In this document: positions 56,931 through 64,000 of the stretch, piece by piece
Layout: every line of letters begins with the position of its first letter
How positions within the stretch are numbered: the first letter of the stretch is position 1
Assembly (NCBI GenBank): GCA_013339765.2
Contig: CM023457.1
Location: 53,965,745 to 54,029,744, forward strand
Direction of reading: 5' to 3'
Source of the DNA: Haemaphysalis longicornis
Lineage: Eukaryota > Arthropoda > Arachnida > Ixodida > Ixodidae
DNA length: 64,000 bases
Translations under genes and position numbers: made by a program
The notes under the pieces: model-generated
Databases searched by the model: none
The model's input: the letters and a program-made list of their open reading frames with translations, nothing else
What the model was told of the DNA's origin: nothing

Positions 56931-59900
56931 CTTCCGTCCATCTCGTCCGTCCGTCCGTCCGTCCGTCTGTCCGTCCGTCGATTCGACCTCCTGTACTTGA
57001 ACAAGGCGTTTATATGTTCAAAACATTTCCGAGCAACTGAATCTGCAAGCATGTTCACAATCTTGTTCAGCAAAAAAACATTGTTCAGCAAAAAGAAACA
57101 AAAACACCAGGTGTATTTGAGGCAAAACAAATGCATAATTGGTACGTGCGTTGTTCTTTCAATTAAAAATACACGTAAGAGCAATTTGTGGATAACAAAC
57201 GAAAAACGCATTGAGAACTCTACTTTAACCACAAAATACAATAAAAAGGTTTGCGCACGACTTCTGGGCTCGCGGCTCCATCAACAACCGCCAAATTACC
57301 AAACGGTCATCTCTTTGTGGAACGCCAGCCATGGAACGCGGGAAAATTGAATTTACTCGAGCAAACCTACGCCGCAATTATAGTGAGAGGAACAAGTCGA
57401 GAGTTGCAGAGCGTGACAAGTGGGCTAGGAAGAGAGGCAAGGCGTTTTGCATGGCATGATCGGCACAAAGCGGAGCGAGAAGATGGAGGTTGTTTTTTTT
57501 TGTTATGATGCGCATTTTTGCAGTCTTCTTTATTTGAATATACTGGAATTATGAATTCATTTTGACACCAAATTTAACGTTCCATTCTTTATTTATTGTT
57601 TCCACTTCTAACAGAGGGCCAGGATGATCAAATTATTATTCCCACACGTAACAAAGAACGTAGAAGTACTTCTCATACGCTTGTAAGAGCAAACGTATTA
57701 CCATGAAGCGTTATTGCCGCACTTAATCGATCGAAATTATTTGCAGTGGCTGCCTGTAGCGCCGCAGACAATGTCACGGAAGTGGGCAAAGAAGAGGCAA
57801 GTGACTCCGTCTACGAAACTACACCACCACCCTTAGCGCCTGAGGACACCCAAGGTGAGCGTCATCATTTGAACGTATCAACTCCCCGCGTAAAAATGTA
57901 GGAGGCCAGGTCCTTCAAAGCTACGCATACATCTAAGAGGATATTGACGGGCGAGTGCACCAGCTAAGATTTTACTGCCATACTTTATTATTTATTTCAA
58001 ATTGTTTTGTTTCCGAATAATCGTGCTGCAGACTTTGGCCCGAGAATGGCTGGACAGAACGCCGGGCATACCGTAGACAGAAAACGCATCATCATATCAA
58101 ATCCCACCAAAAGTGAGCTTCAAGCTTCGTTTTAAATGCAGCTTTGTAACAGGGAAGGCCTTGGGGTAAGTTTTCTCGATGGGCCGTTAAAGACAACGTT
58201 CTTGTTTGCTTTGCTGTTGAGCAGGCAAAAAAAGCACGTATTTTTTACGCAACCCGCATTTCTTTCTCTGATTCGGAATACTAATGCATTTTTGGTGGTA
58301 TTCAAATCAGACATTGCCAGGGTGGGGCCAATGAAGTAAAGCCATCAATGTTTGTAATAGTGCACAATAACCGCCTTGAAACGTCGGCCGCTTAATACAT
58401 CCGGAAAATGGCAGCAGTTGTGAGAGAATGTTGTAAGTAAATGTAGTCTTGGAGACAGCAGCGACGGCCGCTCATATTGTATGCTGCAGGGAGCTTGTGA
58501 CCAGAGCTATCATCCTCTACGTGTTGAAGTGGCAGGTGGGCGTCCCTTCAAAATTCAATTGGTGTCACTGCCTTCAGCTTCGGGACGGTCGGTGTAATCG
58601 CCGCTGGCTTTTCAACCTGCGTAGGTGTGATGCTAAGCCTGCAGGCTTAACGTTTCAGTCACTCAATGGTATAGCTGAGTGCATGAACTCAGCTATACCA
58701 TTGAGTGACTGAAACGTTATCCTAAAGCAACGTCAGAATGGTTCCACGTGGAGGTGCGCATACCGGTTGGTGACATTTCCAAAACCAAGTGCGTAACGCA
58801 TTCACTATGGTCCCACAGAAAAAGAGAAGGAAGGAACATTATTTAAGCCTAAACTCGTAGAAGACAAGGAGCGAGAGGGAGTAAGTCACCTGCCTTCCAC
58901 GTTCGGCTATGAGCCCGTTGACCCTAGAGGCATCTTCCGCCAGTTCTAGGTGTAGTTGCTGTGAGCCACGGTGAGATCTTAGAAAGGCGGCCTCCCATTG
59001 CTCTTGAGTCCTGATGTTTAATGATCTATTACGTGAGCGGGTTTCTGCGGGCACGCCCATATGATATGTTGTAAGGTAGTTTTGTCGGCACACCAGTTGC
59101 TGTATATTGGTATGGGAAATATCAGTGGTTGGGGAGGGTGCCCGGGAAGCTGTTTGCCTGTATTCAACTCCACGCAACAGACTTCAATCAGTTTAGGGCC
59201 AAAAGCAGCCGCAGAGCTGTAGTGTTGTCCTGTAAATGTGCTCTACTCGCATTAATTAGGTCCCCCGTTTGATTCTCATAGAGTCCCAATGTTCCGTAAC
59301 TTTTGTTTCTAAATTACTTTGGACTCACGTTTCTGTCTCCAACGAACATTTTTTGCGCTGTTTCACAGGACCGGATGACGGTTCTTCAGTTCAATGAAGC
59401 ATAAATGCTTTTGCATTGAATTATTGTGCATGTGCCAATTGAAATTAACGTAACTGAGATGCAGGCGAACACTGCTAGCTGCCGATGACATTCAATAAGG
59501 ACCACAAGCTGAATAAGCACAAATACCTGTCACTTACCATACTACTTCGTAACATTGCGGGATTCTTCGCACTGGAACTACACGATGAACGTTTCCTATG
59601 CAAAATATGGTTTTGTGCTGGTGCTGTACACGCAATTGGATGCGCTTGCGTTAAGTGGCTCGTAGAAAGGAAGAAAAAAAGGGTAAAAAATGCAGGAGCG
59701 TTAACCAGGCTATGGCCTAGTTTGCTAGCTTACACATGGGAAAGGGCAAGAATGGGGAAAAAGAGAAAAGAGAAAAATAAGGGGAAGGTAAGGACAGAGC
59801 GCAAAGAGGTGTGCCATGTGTTAATACACTATAGGCGATTGCGTTCAGTGAGCTCACGGAGTGTAATATTTTGTGCTACATGCTTCTGTTCAAGCCCGTC

Positions 59901-61308
59901 GTTTTTATGTAGTACGTGAGCGCTTTTGTCGCCTTTTGCGTAGATGGCAGAGAAGGCCGGTGGCGCAGGATTTTCTTCCGAGAGAACAGCCGACGAGAGG
60001 CTAGCTTCTGTAGAGTTTAGGAGAGCCGCGTTCTTCTCGATGCGAAATGTGGGCACTCGCATAGAACATGGCGCATGGTCTCCGGAGCGCCACAGACTTG
60101 ACACGCCGCACGGGCTGCTATTCCGATCAAATAGGAGTAAGTATTTGTGAATGCGACTCTCAGCCAGAGACGACAAAGAACTGTTGTATCAAACCGTGAG
60201 AAACCTAATGTAAGATGACGCTGAATATGCGTTTCCAGGACATTGATACAAGCACCCATGAACTCTTGGGTAGTCCGTTTGGATAGCAAGGACTCTCGGG
60301 CAACGTTGTGGAAAATCCTATAGCTACGTACACCCTAAATAACGGAATGGTAATGGTCTCCGTTTTTGGTGTGCCACGCGAGCACCATCGTCCGCACCTT
60401 CGTTGCCGACAAGGCCGCAGTGATTGTAAAGTCACTAGAATGGCCTGTCATGGCCGATTTTGGCAGCACGGTTATACACTAGTATTATCTCGGCCAGCAG
60501 TTGTACATAACGTTCACGGCACAGGGCTGAGTAGAGCGATTAAAGCGCAGGCATTGACGCAGAAAATTCCCATCTTCTGCACGAGGTTTCCACAATGGTG
60601 TGAACCGCCCCACGGATGGCGGTAAGTTCTGTAGTTATGCAAATGGTGGTATGGGCTATCTTGCATTTTGTGGACATCGACATTCATGGTGTTACAACGG
60701 CGCCGGCAAATGGAGATGATGTTACAGAGCCATTGGTGTAAATGTGGCTGTGGTCACTGTATCTCTCATGTAGATAAAGGACAGTTACAAGAGTTCGTAC
60801 CTCGATCTCGACGTAAAAATCGCAAACACCGGCCGCAGGTTACTTCGAAATGGGTAGGCCACGTTCCATACGCGCTCTCGACGAGCAGGTGGGTTGTGGT
60901 CAGCGACACCTCGAGCTGCAGCGGGAACGAGTCCCGTTCCTGCTCGAGGAGGTCTCGTTGCAGTCTGTGTCTTTGGGACCTTCTTCTTCATATCCTAACA
61001 GCGTGCTCAACCTTCTTTATGCAATAAAACCATTTGACTTCACTTGACCTGAGTGTACGCCGTGCCAAGCTGGTGTAGCTGAGCGCAAACAGCAACACCA
61101 TAATAATCCTGCAGCACAGGCCTCTACGCGCTGTTCATGCGCGCAGTTTTTTGTTTGTTTACAGGATGTTTCGGCAGTTTGATATAGCGCCCCAGATGAG
61201 GGCATTGTATACGAAATGCACGCTGCCTGTCTGAATGTGAAGTTGACACAGCATGTCTTTCCTTTCCTTTTTCAGAAAAGCTTGTCTCTGCTAAAAAGGG
61301 GTATTTGT
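55077..61308 (+). CDS. Secreted peptide precursor, multi-exon, unknown family, 3' incomplete
   Basis: Coding exons: 55077-55119 (exon begins 55031), 57747-57854, 58032-58112 and 61276-61308. Each has a clear acceptor (TTATTTGCAG, GTGCTGCAG, TTTCCTTTTTCAG) and donor (GTAAGT, GTGAGC, GTGAGC, GTAAGT). Every intron is phase 1, so the joined frame stays open. The product begins with a signal peptide (MKIVLAVGLALLFS, then VAACSA, likely cut before ADN). An N-glycosylation site NVT follows, then an acidic, TTPPPLAPEDTQ-bearing segment, a basic segment with VDRKR and IIISNPTK, and ends KKLVSAKKGYL. The last donor leaves a single T, so the next codon could be Cys. Serial small phase-1 exons and an acidic-to-basic profile suit tick salivary secreted proteins, often Cys-rich at the C-terminus. 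I cannot name the family and found no further exon before 64000. Confidence 0.65.
56285..56460 (-). mobile_element. Ruka-like SINE, intronic
   Basis: On the minus strand the head reads CCGCCATGGTGGCTCAGTCG, the box B region is decayed (CCCGGCTGGGGCGGC), and the body ends in the CCATGTGGTCAAAATTAATC and GGAACTCTCCACTACGGCG segments of the Ruka 3' part. Antisense in the intron of the peptide gene. Confidence 0.7.
56875..56979. repeat. (TCTG)n followed by (TCCG)n
   Basis: About 13 TCTG units, then CCTTCCGTCC and about 6 TCCG units. It is preceded by TTTAAAGCGAAAACTTTGG, which resembles the start of the array at 42051. Confidence 0.9.
58649..58718. repeat. Perfect 32-bp stem, 6-nt loop
   Basis: 58649-58680 (AACGTTTCAGTCACTCAATG...) is the exact reverse complement of 58687-58718, with loop GCATGA. 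Intronic in a secreted-protein gene and of pre-miRNA size. Perfect pairing suggests recent origin, either a small foldback or a double-stranded RNA source. Confidence 0.9.
58839..59177 (-). mobile_element. LINE 3' end, antisense in intron
   Basis: The minus frame ends with RTQEQWEAAFLRSHRGSQQL then LELAEDASRVNGLIAE, the WE..L.S....Q..L...AEDA....GL pattern that closes tick I-clade-like ORF2s. Only the tail remains. Confidence 0.6.
59830..61010 (-). mobile_element. LINE fragment with RNase H, antisense in intron
   Basis: In minus order: HIYTNGSVTSSPFAGAVVTP (about 60760-60705), where the RNase H TDGS reads TNGS so the first catalytic Asp is lost. Then ICITTELTAIRGAVHTIVET (about 60650), and RLWLRVAFTNTYSYLIGIAA with the knuckle CQVCGAPETMRHVLCECPHF (about 60150-60035), C-x2-C-x7-H-x4-C. 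Frameshifts and stops separate the parts. Dead, 5' truncated. Confidence 0.75.
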
Positions 61309-62205
61309 GTAAGTATCAGTCATGCATGCCAAACGTCAGCATCTTTGGTTCTCCGTTAGCCCGTAATTGGTCACCGTGACAGCTAGTGCTAGAACGTCCT
61401 GCAACCGGTTGTTGAGCCGTGTTAAACTGCCATCAAAAATGATGAAAACAAACTCAAATGCCGCTAAAATAACCTTATAGTTCACAATTCTAGCTGCTGC
61501 AATTGAAATAGAGGAATTGCCGTTATCAACTGCGAAGAATTTAGAACAAACTGCTTCCAGGCTGATTGGGGAACTGTATGTTTGCTGTACTCAAGATGAA
61601 AATCCTCGAGATAAAAATCCAAGATGAAAATCCTCAAGACAAACACTGAAAGTTAATTTCCCGCTTGAAAGATGTGACGATACAGAGTGTTAGATGGAAT
61701 CGTGAGCCTCATGAACATATGAGAACATGCGGTAATCATAAACAACAAGTGAAGCAAAGTAAAATGTCATCAGTCAGCTATGCGGCTTCCTTAGCTTCCA
61801 TGGCAGAACAGCATAGTGTTCAAAGGAGAGACTAAAAGACCTAAACATTGACTTTTCCGTTGCTCGAGCCAGGGATAGGAGACATTCCGCGTCCTGTATT
61901 TGCGAACGCCTCAACCTCCGGTATTGGCTGCGTTCAGTAGAAACTTGCTCAGGAGCCCCAGGATCAACCTAGGCAGCTGAAGCAAGTGCGGTAGGGCAAA
62001 CCCATAGAAATAGAGACAAAATTGAGGGGCAGGGACTATGTAAGGCGCGTGCGCGGTAAATTCTTTTGAAGGAGAAGTTCATCTGGCGTAGAATAAAAGT
62101 TACAATTCATTAAATATACTACAGACGAGGGTCCCAATGTTCCGGGACTCTCACGGGACCTTCCATGAGTAATTACAATTCATGAACACATAAAGCAAAC
62201 CGCAG
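61309..62205 (+). other. Downstream of the last recognised peptide exon
   Basis: It starts with the donor GTAAGT. I looked for a Cys-rich phase-1 exon after AG and found none I could defend. Confidence 0.35.
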
Positions 62206-62247
62206 AGAACATTTTACGCAGTGTTTTAACACTGCGTAAAATGTTCT
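62206..62247. repeat. Perfect 20-bp inverted repeat, 2-nt loop
   Basis: AGAACATTTTACGCAGTGTT, TT, then its exact complement. Weaker pairing (GCAAAC/GTTTGC) extends outward to about 62194-62258. Confidence 0.9.
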
Positions 62248-62274
62248 TTGCTGTTTGCGTACGTACATGATCTG

Positions 62275-62340
62275 ATGTACGTACATGATCTGATGATTAT
62301 TTGCTTTTAAGCAAATAATCATCAGATCATGTACGTACAT
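62275..62340. repeat. Perfect 32-bp inverted repeat, 2-nt loop
   Basis: 62275-62306 (ATGTACGTACATGATCTGAT...) is the exact reverse complement of 62309-62340. The outer 18 bp of the left arm is also tandemly duplicated just before it (from 62259). Confidence 0.9.
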
Positions 62341-63409
62341 TTTTTTCGACGTACATTTATTTATTTGTCCAAGTCCTGTGTGCAGGTTTAATGTTTTGCT
62401 AAATCTAAGCACGCAGTGCTTGTAAAGCGATCATGAAGTTGGTGAAACAACACACTTCGATTAAATTTTATGAAAAGTAGCACAATAATTTTTTGCGTAT
62501 ATATAGTGAACACTTGCGAGTTTATGAAATAAAACAGAACAAGTAACTCACACACCCATTAATAAACTGTTACTTGAAAAAAATGGAATATTACAGTAAC
62601 TCGTTTCAAAGCGATGCACCAATACCACGCTCACTTACCGTAATACAATTCAATGCAACTTCGTATTCATACCAATATAATGGTACACGAATGCAAACAA
62701 GTTGGGCACAAACCCAGTGAGCAAATCCTTATATGTTAAGTGGTATTGCCTACTCTGTGTACAAAACCTGCACTCCATTTTATAATTGATTTGTTCTGTT
62801 TCCGTTTCGTATTTATCCTACATAAATTATTACTCACTTCAGTGAATACTTCCGCAACATAGTAGGTACGTGCTCTTTCTGAATACTTCCGCAACGGAGA
62901 AGTCCAGTGCACTCTCTCCAAAATTAGTGTAAACTCGTGGTTTCACATACCTCTCGGTTTCTCGCTGCGCCACGCTCGCTTTACTGCAACCTTAACTTCT
63001 TTGTGAAATAATACAAAGTTTTAGCATGTCGTATGCTACGTGTTTTCCGTAGTTATCGTGTTAACCAGGACCCGACTGGACACTTGCGGATTCGTTCCGG
63101 AAGGGTGGATTAGTTCCGCCGACCAGCCGTCGCCATGCCCGCGATCCGTTATGGTGTGGTGTGCCCTCCTCTCCATGGCCGCGCGCGCAGGCGTTGTCCG
63201 GTCCCGGTCGACACTGTAAACACGGAAAACACGTAGCATACGGAGTGCTAAAACACTCTAGCGATTCTTCAACACTACATATTTAAGCAATTTATTCAGT
63301 GGCATTACACTCAGGACTTGGTATTTTTCCTTCATACTAGTGCTACCTAACGCTGTTCCGTAGGCTATGCTCATGGCTATTTTTCAAATTACTGGATTAG
63401 GTTGTTGTT
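62341..63409. other. No feature seen
   Basis: AT-rich with short frames. A GC-rich patch at 63050-63220 has open frames on the minus strand but no domain. Confidence 0.4.
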
Positions 63410-64000
63410 TCTTGTTTTCAGAACAAGTCCGGTATAATGGGACCCCGTACATCAGCAATGATTTAGCTCGCGCCTTATAGCTTAACTTAGAACGGAGCTC
63501 TACCTCGAAAGTGATACATGGTTGGAGCAATTGACCTTAGCTTGTTACAGATATGTTTAATGGGAGTCAGGACTCTTCCATATTAGTCATTAATAAAAAT
63601 ATATTCCTAAATACTTTACGGTTGCTTCGAATGGCAATGGTCAGCAATGGCAGGAGTTAGTCTAGAGAACGCAAAAAATTCCTGTATTAATTATAACTTC
63701 GTGTCGAATCCTGAAGGTAATAGACTTTGTTTTCTGCTTTTTTTAAAAAATACAAATTTTCTGACACCAATCAGATAATGTCAGAAGATCGCCTTGTCAG
63801 CATTCAAACCCTATATCAACGTTGGCAAGCTATAGTAATCGCTGTGTCATCCGCATACAAGAAAAGTTTTGAATTTAAGTTTAGAAGGGCGAGATCTGTG
63901 GCATAAATGTTGAAAAGCAATGATCCTAATGTACTGCCCTGAGTCACTCCATATTTTAATTTAAAATTCTCACTGTGGAGTCTCGGTAATTTTTTTCACA
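63410..64000 (-). mobile_element. LINE reverse transcriptase, runs off the right edge
   Basis: On the minus strand: KYGVTQGSTLGSLLFNIYAT, then LALLNLNSKLFLYADDTAIT with an intact YADD catalytic motif (plus 63846-63857), then a frameshifted stretch with an SDWCQ-like segment, TVKYLGIY (about 63620), HICNKLRSIAPTMY (about 63540) and AKSLLMYGVPLYRTC (about 63440). Typical RT palm and thumb order of a non-LTR retrotransposon. Frameshifts and stops occur after YADD. The 5' part lies beyond the window. Confidence 0.8.

Larger units (their letters stand above)
55120..57746 (+). other. Intron 2 of the peptide gene, repeat-bearing
   Basis: About 2.6 kb. It holds an antisense Ruka-like SINE, a TCTG/TCCG array, and a small basic 42-codon frame at 57331-57459 (MERGKIEFTRANLRRNYSE start) of unknown origin. 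Confidence 0.5.
58113..61275 (+). other. Intron 4 of the peptide gene
   Basis: About 3.2 kb between donor GTGAGC and acceptor TTTCCTTTTTCAG. It contains a perfect hairpin (58649-58718) and two antisense LINE fragments. Confidence 0.55.

Noticed and set aside
56837..57241. 134-codon minus frame rich in TDRQ
   Set aside because: Half of it is translated TCTG/TCCG repeat.
61309..63409. Further exon of the secreted peptide gene
   Set aside because: No phase-1 acceptor followed by a defensible open stretch with Cys was found; left open.
1..64000. CRISPR arrays, rRNA genes, bacterial operons
   Set aside because: No regularly spaced repeat-spacer pattern, no rRNA sequence, no compact coding; introns and SINEs show eukaryotic DNA.

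Overview
The window is arthropod nuclear DNA, most likely from a hard (ixodid) tick. The clues are three degenerate copies of a tRNA-derived SINE resembling the tick Ruka element, the styles of the LINE fragments, two RING first exons resembling tick TRAF6-like genes, and a secreted peptide gene built from tiny phase-1 exons. The species assignment is inference. There are no prokaryotic genes, operons, rRNA genes or CRISPR arrays. Coding density is very low and almost every recognisable reading frame is a transposon remnant. A run of exactly 100 N (10151-10250) marks an assembly gap.

Layout. 0-6 kb: two degenerate LINE 3' ends, a 36-bp-stem hairpin, homopolymer tracts and a foldback MITE. 6.6-11 kb: a terminal-inverted-repeat (TIR) element carrying an intact THAP zinc finger, a duplication on both sides of the gap, and a minisatellite. 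12-13 kb and 25-26 kb: two intact, equally long RING first exons of TRAF-like genes on the minus strand with related upstream DNA; the second abuts a Helitron N-terminal fragment. 16-28 kb: foldback elements, a Ruka copy, a THAP-family MITE with two nested insertions, and two inverted copies of a repeat about 4.3 kb apart. 29-35 kb: a long-TIR element, a TA-flanked TIR element holding a LINE end and a tRNA-like unit, a broken TRAF second exon, and a P-element-like transposon with 31-bp TIRs, a perfect 8-bp target duplication and a THAP frame. 35-45 kb: hairpins, a second long-TIR element in inverted orientation with a nested MITE, pentanucleotide and GTCT arrays, and a duplicated block of about 0.67 kb. 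45-64 kb: visibly more AT-rich, with a THAP-family MITE, a CR1/Jockey-like LINE, the secreted peptide gene (TATA box 54256, coding exons 55077-61308, running on past what I can follow), antisense LINE pieces in its last intron, very strong hairpins, and a LINE reverse transcriptase running off the right edge.

Host genes that can be supported are the TRAF-like RING exons (ubiquitin-ligase-type adaptors of innate immune signalling, by family knowledge) and the 55-61 kb secreted peptide gene, a candidate salivary or haemolymph protein. Two further exons (45130-45333 minus and 37588-37785 plus) have splice-site and reading-frame support but no recognised family. The two most notable signals are the P-superfamily transposon with its MITE relatives, and the unassigned phase-1 multi-exon secreted peptide.
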